From Paraflavisolibacter caeni (GTDB lineage Bacteria > Bacteroidota > Bacteroidia > Chitinophagales > Chitinophagaceae): a stretch of DNA of 64,000 nucleotides. The position numbers and the translations under genes were made by a program. The stretch is from contig NZ_JAOTIF010000012.1 in assembly GCF_025628885.1 (NCBI RefSeq), forward strand, positions 102,124 through 166,123. The letters run 5' to 3'. The notes below the pieces were generated by a model. The model had not been told where the DNA came from. It made no database searches and was given only the letters and a program-made list of their open reading frames with translations. Of this stretch, positions 9,296 through 19,042 are shown in pieces. Numbering within the stretch: position 1 is the stretch's first letter; the number at the start of each line of letters is the position of its first letter.

Positions 9296-9952
9296 ATGGA
9301 AGATATTACCAATTCAAAACGGTTATTGGATCCAATGGATAGGGCCGAAGGGATCTTATTCGGATTAATAATGGCACTCAGTTTTACCTGTTCAATCAGT
9401 ATTGCCAATACCCACCGGGCGGAAATCAGGCAATTACTAGTTGGAGCCATTAGTTGTAACCTTGCTTGGGGGCTTGTCGATGCTGTCATGTATCTTATTG
9501 GGGTTTTGGCCCAAAAAAACAGGAATAAAGTAATATTTGATGCGATTCAAAATTCTTCAGAAACAGACAAGGTTAGAAAGTACATCTCTGATGCCTTGCC
9601 GCCAATTGTAGCATCGGTAATCGGAACAGAAGGGCTCGAGCAAATAAGAAATAAATTGATGAACCTGCCGGAAGTAAACAGGAGTGTACGTCTCACTGGT
9701 CATGATATAAAAAAAGCCCTGGCTATTTTTTTACTGGTATTTATTTCGACATTTCCCGTTGTGGTACCATTTGTATTGATACACGATACAATGGTTGCGT
9801 TAAGATTTTCTAACCTGGTTGCCATAGTGATGATGTTCTTATGTGGGTGGTCAGTTGCCAAATATGTGGGATTTAATAAATGGAAAATGAGTATTTCAAT
9901 GATTTTAATCGGAATAATACTGGTGGCAATAACAATCGCATTAGGAGGATAA
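9296..9952 (+). CDS. VIT1/CCC1-like integral membrane protein
   Basis: 218 residues with about four to five membrane segments (about 20-40, 47-70, 143-165, 170-190, 195-216). The N-terminal DRAEGILFGLIMALSF and the following helix GAISCNLAWGLVDAVMYLIG resemble VIT1/CCC1-type iron/manganese transporters, though the stretch of acidic and Met ligands known from well-studied members is not obvious. A soluble segment of about 70 residues separates helix pairs. It lies two bases before the next gene, whose Shine-Dalgarno site (AGGAGG) is inside the end of this gene, so the two are probably co-translated. Transport function is inferred from family resemblance only. Confidence 0.65.
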   Translation: MEDITNSKRLLDPMDRAEGILFGLIMALSFTCSISIANTHRAEIRQLLVGAISCNLAWGLVDAVMYLIGVLAQKNRNKVIFDAIQNSSETDKVRKYISDALPPIVASVIGTEGLEQIRNKLMNLPEVNRSVRLTGHDIKKALAIFLLVFISTFPVVVPFVLIHDTMVALRFSNLVAIVMMFLCGWSVAKYVGFNKWKMSISMILIGIILVAITIALGG

Positions 9953-9954
9953 AC

Positions 9955-10578
9955 ATGAAAAAATATTTATTGCTATTAATTGGCTTTGCCTCATTAAAAT
10001 TATTTGCACAGGAAAACCAAATAGATTCAACAAGCGCTCGCTGGCGTTTTTCAGCCTGGGCAGAAATGTTTTTCATTCCCGGTGAGGAAGATTTTTTTAA
10101 TCCAACTTTTTACGCCCGTCACAAAACACTACACCTGGAAGGCCGCTATAATTATGAAGACCGGAACACCACATCACTTTGGGCAGGACGAAGATTCAAA
10201 TTTGGTAAACCTGTGGAGTTTGTGATTGTTCCCATGGCTGCCATTGTTTTCGGAAATACGAATGGCATGGCACCTGGTCTTGAAACAGAGATCATGTATA
10301 AGAAATTTGATTTCTATTCTGAAAGTGAATACCTGTTTGATTTTAAAACGCAAGAAAATAACTTCTTTTATTTGTATTCGGAACTGGCAATTAGACCGAT
10401 CAAGCCAATACGTACCGGGATTATGGCTCAAAGAACAAAATTGTTTGAATCAGAACTTGAACTCCAACGTGGCATATTTGCAGAATATTATTTCGGAAGA
10501 TGTAGGGCAGGCGTTTTTTATTTCAGCCCGTTTAGTTCAGATAATTTTTGGATCGCATCTTTTAGTGTGGATTTCTGA
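9955..10578 (+). CDS. Small outer-membrane beta-barrel-like exported protein
   Basis: 207 residues from ATG 9955, preceded by AGGAGG at 9943-9948, an unusually strong Shine-Dalgarno site for this phylum that decides the start. A signal peptide (MKKYLLLLIGFASLKLFAQ) is followed by alternating aromatic strands (WRFSAWAEMFFIPG, LHLEGRYNYEDRNT, IMYKKFDFYSESEYLF) and a C-terminal aromatic end (ASFSVDF) typical of outer-membrane barrels. No named family is recognised. Tight coupling to the VIT1-like gene suggests a shared job, perhaps ion handling, but that is inference. Confidence 0.72.
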   Translation: MKKYLLLLIGFASLKLFAQENQIDSTSARWRFSAWAEMFFIPGEEDFFNPTFYARHKTLHLEGRYNYEDRNTTSLWAGRRFKFGKPVEFVIVPMAAIVFGNTNGMAPGLETEIMYKKFDFYSESEYLFDFKTQENNFFYLYSELAIRPIKPIRTGIMAQRTKLFESELELQRGIFAEYYFGRCRAGVFYFSPFSSDNFWIASFSVDF

Positions 10579-10619
10579 CCCCTTGTCAACAGGTATGTAA
10601 AACCGAAAATTTTATTTAC

Positions 10620-10631
10620 GCAAACGTTTGC
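10620..10631. promoter_or_regulatory. LacI-family operator palindrome
   Basis: GCAAACGTTTGC is a perfect 12-bp palindrome with the central CG typical of LacI/PurR-family operators. An almost identical site lies at 26610-26623 ahead of the fecI/fecR/susCD locus. Confidence 0.6.
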
Positions 10632-10712
10632 ATAAATAATTAGGGTTGAACAGGACAGATCAGGACAGTGTTTCTGGGGCAATAACTATTTTTAATCCGC
10701 GATTGAATGAAT

Positions 10713-10730
10713 CAACTGATTGATCAGTTG
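10713..10730. promoter_or_regulatory. Palindrome CAACTGAT-TG-ATCAGTTG, possible operator
   Basis: Perfect 8-bp inverted repeat with a 2-bp spacer, 200 bp before the giant gene. Size and position suit a dimeric regulator, but the family is unknown. Confidence 0.35.
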
Positions 10731-10930
10731 TAATATAGTGAACAGTTAATTTCAAAACTTTGTTCTTGCATATGAAACTCAAAGTTCTACACTATTCTTT
10801 TTCTTCTCAAAATCATGCTGTAAAGTCACAATTACTTAAAACGACACCCCCAAAAAAAGCGGTTATACTATAACGCTAAATAACGATTGTAAACATTTTA
10901 TTTAATCAATTTTATTATTGTCGGACTGCT

Positions 10931-13900
10931 ATGAAGAAAAATTACACTTGCTGGGGTAATGGTATGACCATTATTGCCCTGATCCTCTCTTTGTTTTGCA
11001 TTCAACAGATCCATGCACAAACCCTGGCTTTCCCAGGTGCCGAAGGTTTTGGTAAGTATGCCACTGGTGGCCGATACGGCTCAGTGTATCATGTTACCAA
11101 CTTGAACAATTCAGGACCAGGCTCCCTTCGTGACGCCGTGAGTGCTCCCAACCGGATCGTGGTATTTGATGTAGCCGGTGTGATCCGGATCACAGAACGG
11201 ATGATCGTATCCAGTAACATTTACCTGGCTGGCCAGACCGCTCCAGGTGAAGGCATTACCGTTTACGGTAACGGTTGGTCTTTCTCAAATGCCCACAACA
11301 CCATCTGCCGCTATATAAAGATCAGGATGGGGATTGTCGGAAGCAGCGGGGTAGACGCTAACGGCCTCGCCAGCGGCCATGATATTATTTTTGACCACTG
11401 TTCCGTTTCCTGGGGCAGGGATGAAAACTTTTCTATCAACTCCACCACTGCTCAAAACATCACAATTCAAAACAGTATCATTTCTCAGGGCCTGCTGACG
11501 CATTCAGCGGGTGGCCTGATGCAATGTGATGGCGGCATCACACTGTACCGGAACCTGTATGCGGACAATGGTACCCGCAACAACAAAGTAAAGGGTGTAA
11601 ATCAGTATGTCAATAACATTGTATACAACTGGAGTGCCGGTGCCTATATCATGGGAGGCGAATCCAGCGGGGAGTCATTTACTAATGTGGCCAATAACTG
11701 TTTTATACAGGGGCCGGTGGATGGAGTCCAGCCGCTTAGCCTGGGTAATTCGCTGTTCCATATTTATGCTACGGACAATATTTACGACAACAACCGGAAT
11801 GGTGTGTTCGACCCATATACGATCCCTCAAAACGAATATGAAGGTCCCCCGGACTTCCAGGCCTCTCCATATGCCTATCCTTCACTGCCCACAGTGCCTG
11901 CGCAAAACCTGCTCACGGAACTGTTGCCTACAGTGGGGGCAAGCCTGCCTTACCGGGACTATGCGGATTATTATGTGATCAACGAAGTGAAATCGTTAGG
12001 CCAAAAAGGGGAGCTGATTGGAAGCGAAAGCGTTTTGCCTTTCGGTGCGCCGACCTCATGGAATTTGTGGGCGGGCACAGCAAGAACGGATACCGACAAC
12101 GATGGTATGCCTGATGCCTGGGAAACGACTCACGGTACTAACCCGAACGTGAATGATGCTATGGTGATTACGGCTTCAGGTTATACCAACATCGAAAATT
12201 ATATTAACAGCATTACCGCCAACAACTCCCAGGAATATTTAAGGGCGCCGATGAAGTTGAAATTAGAATCCGCAACTTCCAACAGTCTGACACTTTCCTG
12301 GTTAGATTATACTGAAAAAGAACAGGGGTATATAGTGGAAAGAAAAGTGGGTGCAGTATGGGAACAAATTGGTACTACTGGCGTTAATGTTAACTATTAT
12401 ACTATAAATGGTTTGCAACCCGAAGAAACAGGAACATTCCGGGTGAAGGCATACAACGCCACCACTCAATCGGGTTACACCAACGAATTAATAGCCAAAG
12501 CAAAACCGGTGGAAGTGCCGGTCCTGGACCCCAACAACTTTACACCTGATCTAACCTGGACGGGATCTGTAAACCAGGATTGGGATAAAACTACCAATAA
12601 CTGGCTCAACCAGGCCAATACCGCTGTGGCCTTTACCGACAACAGCAAACTCCTGTTTCCCGAAGCAGGCACGGCCGGTAAAACCGTTAACCTCACCGGC
12701 ACAATGGGGGCAGATGAAATATTATTGAACAGCAACGGTAACTATACTTTTTCAGGTCCCGGGTACATTGCTGGCAGCAAATCCTTGAACAAGACAGGCT
12801 TCGGCACATTAGCCCTTTTAAACAATAATACTTATACAGGTGCCACCGTATTAAGGAACGGCACCATAGAATTCAACAAACTTGCCAATGGAGGTGCGCC
12901 CTCTTCCATCGGTGCGTCTGCTAACTACGGCTTTAACTGGGTGTGGAAAGGCGGTAAGTGGACTTACACCGGCGGCAGCGTTAGTACTGACCGGAACGCC
13001 ATTATTGATGCAACGACTGAGTTCAATGTGAGTAATAGCAGCAGCACAGTCACCTTTACCGGTGTCCTGAGCGGTGATGGGGGATTGACTAAGTCCGGAC
13101 CGGGCAAGTTGGTATTGAAAAGTGCCAACCCATATGCCGGTGAAACCACCATCAATGGCGGTACGATCGAGGTGATGCCTGTTAGTAGTGCGACAGAGGC
13201 AGAGGACATTATCGACAATGGTCAGGGGATCGGGACCTCCAACATTTTACGCTTGCATAATGGCACGTACAAAACCTCCAATGGCAGCACCACTATTATG
13301 GAGAACTATCCCATGCAATTGTACGTGGATGAGAACACTGTAAATGGTTTTGAACCCTTCCGGAATGCCAATCTATCGATGACCGTTCATGGCAAGGGTA
13401 CCCTGAACTATGCTATTCCTTATTTAAGGGAACTGATCCAGGGTGACTGGAGCGACTTTACCGGTACCCTGGTAGCCAACGGCGTCAACACGACAGACGG
13501 AAGCATCCTGATGATCGATAACGGCGTGGGCTTTCCCAGCAACCGGATCGTCACCACCGGTAACACTAAAATTGCAACCTATCAGAATAACAACAACATT
13601 TATCTAGGTGGCCTGTCGGGAAATGCCGGCACCATGCTTTCCTGCGGCGGAACGAAGTCGCCCAGTTTTGGCCATGGTTTTACTACTTATATCGTAGGGG
13701 GCGCAGGAACCGATGAAACGTTTAACGGTGTTATCAACAACTATCTTTATGGCAATTCGGCCGATGGCGATGGCACAACCACTATCGTTAAAGAAGGGGA
13801 GGGCTTGTGGCGCCTGAACGGAAACAACACCTATATCGGTACCACAACCGTTACCAGAGGGAAACTGATCATCAATGGTAATAACGCTGGTGCCGGTAAG

Positions 13901-16900
13901 GTAACTGTTGATGAAGACGCAACATTAGCCGGCAAAGGAAGCATAACCGGGGAAGTGGATGTTACCGGTATGCTTGAACCTGGTGATGGTTCTATAGGTA
14001 CCCTCACGCTTAAAGACAAACTGACGCTTCAAGCTACGTCAACAACTTCTATTGACATTGATAAAACCGGCAATGCCTGGGACAAGATTTCAGTTACCAG
14101 CAACATCACATACGGTGGCACACTGAAAATCAACTTTACCGGCACGCCTGCTTCCGGTGATGTATTCAAGATATTCAGCACACCAGCTGCGATCTCTGGC
14201 ACAATTACGCAATTCGAACCAGCCACACCAGGGCCCGGACTGCTTTGGGTATTTAAGCAGGCAACAGGTGAACTGGCTATTCAAACCCCCAACTTTGTAG
14301 AAGCTCCTTCCAACCTTAATCTGAATGCTCCAGTGGCAAAAGCTGGATCACCCAGCACCGTTAACTTCAGCTGGACAGACAATTCCGACAACGAAGATTA
14401 TTTCATCTTAGAACGCAGCACAGATAATGTGAATTTTGTAGACGTGGGCCATAGTGCTGCGAACACAACAACATATACTGATGGTGGTTTACAATCAGGC
14501 GTTAAATATTACTACCGTATCAAGGCACATAGCCCGTTAAACGAGTCTATCTACAGCCCGGTTGCATCCGTAACTACGCCGGCCGAAGGCACGTTACCTA
14601 CTGTGACCGCCAATCTTTCCCCATCAAACAATGCAAGCAATTTGTTTCTGGATAACAATACCATTTCTTTGAGCTGGAGCGGCAATTACGCAGATGTTTA
14701 TGAAGTGTACCTGGGAACCAGCAGTAATAGCTTAACCAAAGTGGCTGATGTGCCCGCAGGAACATCCACGTATGCGCCTCCGTCACTGGATCCCAATACA
14801 AAATACTACTGGAGGATCGATGGCAAAAATGACAATGGCACCACCACCGGTACCATCTGGAATTTCCAAACAGCCAATATTCCGGTTACAGTAGCGGGTG
14901 ATTACCGGTCCGCCGAAAGCGGCAACTGGGGAACTTCTTCAGTGGCTACGGATATATGGGAAGTTTACGACGGGACTAATTGGAATGCCACTACGACGCT
15001 TCCTTCAAGTTCAACTCCTACGGTGTCCATTAGAACGGGGCATACCGTTCGGTTAAATGCCACCACAACAGCCAACAACCTGGTTATAGAAAGCGGGGCG
15101 ACACTGATTTCCGGAGCAAGTGATGGGGCCAGCGGAACGGTTACCCAAAGGAATATCCGGGTGATCAGCAGCATCAACAATTTTGGTACGGTTGGTTCCA
15201 GTTCCACAGCCACCAACCGGTTAAACTTTGAAGGCTATCGAAAAAGTGGTACAGTCTACATTACCGGTACCAGTACCTACTATCTGAATACGTTCACAGT
15301 TAATAGCATTGCCCAGAATACGGAAGTGGAGATTGATGCCAACCTCAACCTGGCCAGTTACATGCGGGCTAATTATTCCACGGCCACAACCTTGCCATGG
15401 ACATCTGATCCTCAAAATGATGACAACATTAGCATCACCCTCAATGAAGGAAAAACGGTGACGATGAGCAGTTCTGGTTACCTGCAGGCCGGTAGCAGCC
15501 CGACGACCAATACCATCGCGGAATTCGGGAATTATACATTCAATATCAACGGTACGCTCGACATGCGTTCCACCGGTACTTCCTGTATTGTTGGTCATGC
15601 TACCCGGGCAAGTGTGACGACCATCAATGTAAACGGAACCTGGCTGATGGGCAATGCCATCCGCTTCATACCTTCCGGCAGTGCGGCACCTGTGGGTTCT
15701 GTGGCACTGAACATTGGGGCGAACGGTGTGGTTGATGCCGGAGCAAGAACGATCAATTCAAGCAACACTGCTACCAATATCGTGGTGACCAACACCAGTT
15801 TTAACCAGACCGTGTTCTTCAACATTTCTGGTGGAGGTTTGTTGAAATCCCGGGTCAGCACTTCTGAAGTATTGTTCCCGGTAGGCTCAGGCAATACATA
15901 TAGTCCGGTCAAATTGACCAATACCGGAACAGCCAATATTATTGGAGTAGGAGTAAAAACGGGCTTAGATTACCCTATAGGTGATCCATCTAAAGTGATC
16001 AACAAACAATACAGTGTGATACCCAGTACGGCAGCAGGCGTTAACCTGGCCATCAGTTTGGGCTGGTTGACAGCCAACCAGGGTGCCAACTTCAATCCTT
16101 CTGGCGCTTCAGTGCAAGGTCGGTACAACAGCAACTCCTGGTCAGAATCTGCCGCCACTATAACGGGTGCGGGTACTATAACCAGTCCGTACTATGCCAA
16201 AGTATCGGGATACACAGACTTTGGAACCTTTGCGGTTGGCCAGGCAGGCTCCGTGAATGACGTGGAAGCACCCACCGCACAGTGCAAGCCGGTTGAGGTA
16301 ACCCTGGGCCTGGACGGCACCGTGGCCATCACCGCTGAGCAGGTAAATAACGGGTCGTCGGACAAGAGCGGCGTGGTAAACCTGAGTGTCTCCCCTAGTA
16401 ATTTTACAGCAGCGCAGGTGGGAGCCAACACAGTCACACTTACCGTTACAGATGCCAGTGGCAATAAAGCAGAGTGCTCCTCAATTGTCACAGTGAAGAA
16501 ACGTCCTGTTACCCTGGTGTATACAGGAGCTGGTTCAGCGCAATATTCAGACCAGCAATCCCTGACCGCTACACTTACCGATCAGGCAACAGGAACAGTG
16601 CTTTCAGGTAAGACCATACGTTTTGATATCGGGGCACAAACAAAAAGCGGTACAACTGATGCAACCGGGGTTGCCAGCGTTGACCTGGTGATCAATCAGG
16701 ATCCGGCTGCTGCGTACAGTGTGAAATCGGAATTTGCCGGCGACGAGCTGTTCCTGCCAGCTTCAGAGGAAGATCCTTTCGACATTCTGCAGGAAGATGC
16801 CAGGGCTTATTACACTGGTACCTTGTTCGCTTCGACAGGTGCGGGTTCAACTACCACCGTTACCCTGAGCGCAACCATACGGGACATCACCGCTGAAACC

Positions 16901-17998
16901 GGGGATGCTTCAACGGATGCTTTTGAAGGGAATATTCAGAATGCGACAGTGACCTTCATCGACCGGACCACTAATACCGTCATTGCAACGGTTCCAGTGG
17001 GATTGGTGAACCTTGGAGATAAAAAGGTAGGAACGGCCACATACAACTGGAGTGTAGACATTGGGAATAACAACGCTAAGGATTATACCATTGGCATCCA
17101 GGTGAGCAATTATTACCAACGCAATGTTTCTGAGGAAAATACGATCATTACAGTTTCCAAATCTCTGGACGACTTTATTACCGGTGGCGGCTACCTCAAA
17201 TTGGTTCGTCCTTCCGGGCAAAAGGCAGGTGATGTGGATAGCAGGAATAACTTCGGGTTCAGTGTCAAGTTCAACAAGAGCAAGACCAACCTGCAGGGCA
17301 ATATCAACACGATCGTTCGCCGTACAGAATCTGATGGTGTACATGTATACCAGGTCAAAGGAAATGTCTTGACATCACTATCGACTACCTCGGCAACGGG
17401 AACTACGCAGGGTAAGGCCACCTTCAATGGCAAAGCAAGCATACAGGATATCACCAATCCGATGTCCCCCGTATCTGTAGATGGCAATGCTACCATACAG
17501 GTTGAAATGACTGACCGTGGCGAGCTAGGGACCGGGGATGCGATTGGCATTACGATCTGGAATAAGGCAGGGGGTGTATGGTTTGCCAGCAATTGGGACG
17601 GTATCCGCACTCAGGAGCAGGTGTTGGCCGGTGGAAATATCAAGATCAATAACGGCATCGTTCAAACAGTAGCACTAAGCAGTATATCTGCAACGACGGC
17701 TAACATGCAGGCAATGGCTGTTGCAGAGGATAATAATCAAGGGGATTTACTGGAAGTGTCGGTATCGCCCAATCCAACTACTTCCTTTACCAAACTTACG
17801 ATCCAGGGCCGTCCTGCTGAAGGCAATGTACGTTTAAGTGTGATGGACCTCTCTGGCCGGTTGATCGAATTAAAAGAGATCGTCCCGTCACGAGCAACCA
17901 TTCAACTCGGTGAAGCTTACAGGCCAGGTATATACCTGATCGAAGTAAGGCAGGGCCGGGAAAGAAAGGTGGTGAAATTGATCAAATTAGCTGAGTAA
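10931..17998 (+). CDS. Giant multidomain T9SS-secreted pectate-lyase-like protein
   Basis: 2355 residues. Signal peptide 1-30. A pectate-lyase-like parallel beta-helix (about 31-350: FPGAEGFGKYATGGRYGSVY, GSLRDAVS, HCSVSWGRDENFS) is followed by an EF-hand/thrombospondin-3-like Ca site DTDNDGMPDAWE (about 386) and an FN3 domain (about 440-525). Autotransporter-type beta-helix repeats (PATR; GDGGLTKSGPGKLVL, NTYIGTTTVTRGKLIINGN) span about 540-1110. A second FN3 (about 1120-1220) and an FN3-like domain lead to another beta-rich region (about 1318-1770), an HYR-like domain (about 1775-1856), an Ig-like domain (about 1857-1955) and a post-Ig segment. The T9SS type A sorting domain (about 2272-2355, SVSPNPTTSFTKL to VVKLIKL) ends the protein. 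It should be anchored on or released from the cell surface to bind or cleave polyuronide. Terminator follows. Confidence 0.88.
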   Translation: MKKNYTCWGNGMTIIALILSLFCIQQIHAQTLAFPGAEGFGKYATGGRYGSVYHVTNLNNSGPGSLRDAVSAPNRIVVFDVAGVIRITERMIVSSNIYLAGQTAPGEGITVYGNGWSFSNAHNTICRYIKIRMGIVGSSGVDANGLASGHDIIFDHCSVSWGRDENFSINSTTAQNITIQNSIISQGLLTHSAGGLMQCDGGITLYRNLYADNGTRNNKVKGVNQYVNNIVYNWSAGAYIMGGESSGESFTNVANNCFIQGPVDGVQPLSLGNSLFHIYATDNIYDNNRNGVFDPYTIPQNEYEGPPDFQASPYAYPSLPTVPAQNLLTELLPTVGASLPYRDYADYYVINEVKSLGQKGELIGSESVLPFGAPTSWNLWAGTARTDTDNDGMPDAWETTHGTNPNVNDAMVITASGYTNIENYINSITANNSQEYLRAPMKLKLESATSNSLTLSWLDYTEKEQGYIVERKVGAVWEQIGTTGVNVNYYTINGLQPEETGTFRVKAYNATTQSGYTNELIAKAKPVEVPVLDPNNFTPDLTWTGSVNQDWDKTTNNWLNQANTAVAFTDNSKLLFPEAGTAGKTVNLTGTMGADEILLNSNGNYTFSGPGYIAGSKSLNKTGFGTLALLNNNTYTGATVLRNGTIEFNKLANGGAPSSIGASANYGFNWVWKGGKWTYTGGSVSTDRNAIIDATTEFNVSNSSSTVTFTGVLSGDGGLTKSGPGKLVLKSANPYAGETTINGGTIEVMPVSSATEAEDIIDNGQGIGTSNILRLHNGTYKTSNGSTTIMENYPMQLYVDENTVNGFEPFRNANLSMTVHGKGTLNYAIPYLRELIQGDWSDFTGTLVANGVNTTDGSILMIDNGVGFPSNRIVTTGNTKIATYQNNNNIYLGGLSGNAGTMLSCGGTKSPSFGHGFTTYIVGGAGTDETFNGVINNYLYGNSADGDGTTTIVKEGEGLWRLNGNNTYIGTTTVTRGKLIINGNNAGAGKVTVDEDATLAGKGSITGEVDVTGMLEPGDGSIGTLTLKDKLTLQATSTTSIDIDKTGNAWDKISVTSNITYGGTLKINFTGTPASGDVFKIFSTPAAISGTITQFEPATPGPGLLWVFKQATGELAIQTPNFVEAPSNLNLNAPVAKAGSPSTVNFSWTDNSDNEDYFILERSTDNVNFVDVGHSAANTTTYTDGGLQSGVKYYYRIKAHSPLNESIYSPVASVTTPAEGTLPTVTANLSPSNNASNLFLDNNTISLSWSGNYADVYEVYLGTSSNSLTKVADVPAGTSTYAPPSLDPNTKYYWRIDGKNDNGTTTGTIWNFQTANIPVTVAGDYRSAESGNWGTSSVATDIWEVYDGTNWNATTTLPSSSTPTVSIRTGHTVRLNATTTANNLVIESGATLISGASDGASGTVTQRNIRVISSINNFGTVGSSSTATNRLNFEGYRKSGTVYITGTSTYYLNTFTVNSIAQNTEVEIDANLNLASYMRANYSTATTLPWTSDPQNDDNISITLNEGKTVTMSSSGYLQAGSSPTTNTIAEFGNYTFNINGTLDMRSTGTSCIVGHATRASVTTINVNGTWLMGNAIRFIPSGSAAPVGSVALNIGANGVVDAGARTINSSNTATNIVVTNTSFNQTVFFNISGGGLLKSRVSTSEVLFPVGSGNTYSPVKLTNTGTANIIGVGVKTGLDYPIGDPSKVINKQYSVIPSTAAGVNLAISLGWLTANQGANFNPSGASVQGRYNSNSWSESAATITGAGTITSPYYAKVSGYTDFGTFAVGQAGSVNDVEAPTAQCKPVEVTLGLDGTVAITAEQVNNGSSDKSGVVNLSVSPSNFTAAQVGANTVTLTVTDASGNKAECSSIVTVKKRPVTLVYTGAGSAQYSDQQSLTATLTDQATGTVLSGKTIRFDIGAQTKSGTTDATGVASVDLVINQDPAAAYSVKSEFAGDELFLPASEEDPFDILQEDARAYYTGTLFASTGAGSTTTVTLSATIRDITAETGDASTDAFEGNIQNATVTFIDRTTNTVIATVPVGLVNLGDKKVGTATYNWSVDIGNNNAKDYTIGIQVSNYYQRNVSEENTIITVSKSLDDFITGGGYLKLVRPSGQKAGDVDSRNNFGFSVKFNKSKTNLQGNINTIVRRTESDGVHVYQVKGNVLTSLSTTSATGTTQGKATFNGKASIQDITNPMSPVSVDGNATIQVEMTDRGELGTGDAIGITIWNKAGGVWFASNWDGIRTQEQVLAGGNIKINNGIVQTVALSSISATTANMQAMAVAEDNNQGDLLEVSVSPNPTTSFTKLTIQGRPAEGNVRLSVMDLSGRLIELKEIVPSRATIQLGEAYRPGIYLIEVRQGRERKVVKLIKLAE

Positions 17999-18011
17999 AG
18001 TTTGATGCATC

Positions 18012-18043
18012 AAAAAAGCCACCCCTCGCCGGGTGGCTTTTTT
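18012..18043. terminator. Intrinsic terminator, usable from both strands
   Basis: AAAAAAGCCACCC - CTCGCC - GGGTGGCTTTTTT: a perfect stem with A-tract and U-tract. It lies between the convergent giant T9SS gene and the ferredoxin-reductase-like gene. Confidence 0.93.
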
Positions 18044-18079
18044 ACTTCAGCAATATCTTCCTGTTGCAAAAGGATCATT

Positions 18080-18745
18080 TTATTTTTCAAACACCACGGC
18101 TTCGGGGAAAGCTCCAAGTTTTACTAAACAATCTTGTACATTTTCAATCATCTTCGGAGGCCCGCACAAGTAAAAGTGTTTAGTTAAATCATCAATATTG
18201 TCTTTCAGGAACTGCTCGTTGATATAACCATGCTGATACCTTTCGCTTTGCTCGTCAGTGATGATGAAAATAGCGTTTGGTCCAAGCATTGAAGTCAATT
18301 CGTCTTTCAGGATGATATCCCGGTCGGTTTTGTTGGAAAAAAATAGTTTGTTGCCTTCCAGTTTGTTTTCCTTGTTTAACTGCCTGAGTATAGCAATAAA
18401 AGGAGTGATGCCTGCCCCTCCTGCAATGAAATACCCGGGTCCTTTATATTCAATAGTGCCCCAAACATCCCGGATGATCAATTCATCCCCTGGTGTAAGC
18501 GTATTTAATTCGTTAGTAACCCCTGGATGATCACTATATATTTTGATCGTGAATTCCAGGTAAGGAGCTTCATTCAATGCAGTAAAAGTAAAAGGCCTCC
18601 TTTCTTCTTGCCATCCTTCTTTATTAATGGAAACTTCTGTTGCCTGGCCTGGATTAAAATGAAAACCTGGAGGCTTTTCAAATCGAAATCGTTTAACATT
18701 ATGAGTAACCTGTTCAATCGTTATGATCTTGACGGTCTGTTCCAT
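18080..18745 (-). CDS. FAD/NAD(P)-binding oxidoreductase (ferredoxin-NADP reductase type)
   Basis: 221 residues with the complete FNR-type module: an FAD-binding barrel with RRPFTFTAL (flavin motif RxxS/T-like), then the nucleotide domain with YFIAGGAGITPFIAIL and FYLCGPPKMI. No 2Fe-2S domain or globin is fused, so it needs a separate electron partner such as ferredoxin, flavodoxin or a Rieske protein. The protein is cytosolic, without a signal peptide. It stands alone, divergent from ppsA with a 297-bp gap, and converges on the giant T9SS gene across a shared terminator. The physiological partner cannot be read. Confidence 0.88.
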   Translation of the reverse strand: MEQTVKIITIEQVTHNVKRFRFEKPPGFHFNPGQATEVSINKEGWQEERRPFTFTALNEAPYLEFTIKIYSDHPGVTNELNTLTPGDELIIRDVWGTIEYKGPGYFIAGGAGITPFIAILRQLNKENKLEGNKLFFSNKTDRDIILKDELTSMLGPNAIFIITDEQSERYQHGYINEQFLKDNIDDLTKHFYLCGPPKMIENVQDCLVKLGAFPEAVVFEK

Positions 18746-19042
18746 TTTTTTCCCATTTTTCTATTTCATGAAAATACATAAAGTATTGTCTGATCAACGA
18801 ATGTGCTTACGGTTTTGTTGTTAAAATGGAAATTAAGTGGTAACTTTTGATTAAGAAGATTTAATGATAATGTAATACAAAGCATCCGCTTTTTCGCATA
18901 TACTTACATCATAGCGTTCTCAGAACAGCAATAATCCTGGAAGAACATATTAGAATTATTATTGGACAGATTTCTGTTCAATATGGGCTTCTTATACAAT
19001 CTCGTTACCCTGGATTTTGTAAACCATTCAAAACCATAAAAA

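Larger units (their letters stand above)
10579..10930. other. Regulatory intergenic region before the giant T9SS gene
   Basis: 352 bp without a gene. It holds a LacI-type operator (10620-10631) and a second palindrome, CAACTGAT-TG-ATCAGTTG (10713-10730). No exact TAnnTTTG box was found. Confidence 0.5.

Noticed and set aside
10226..10600. 124-codon plus-strand frame overlapping the outer-membrane barrel gene
   Set aside because: Alternative frame of a gene that has a signal peptide, ribosome site and barrel pattern in its own frame.
12541..14290. Beta-helix repeats of the giant protein as a DNA repeat array
   Set aside because: The repeats are seen only at protein level; the DNA shows no tandem units, so no repeat feature was called.
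16910..17344. 144-codon minus-strand frame inside the giant T9SS gene
   Set aside because: Shadow frame of a GC-richer repeat-like coding region; no signal or family features.
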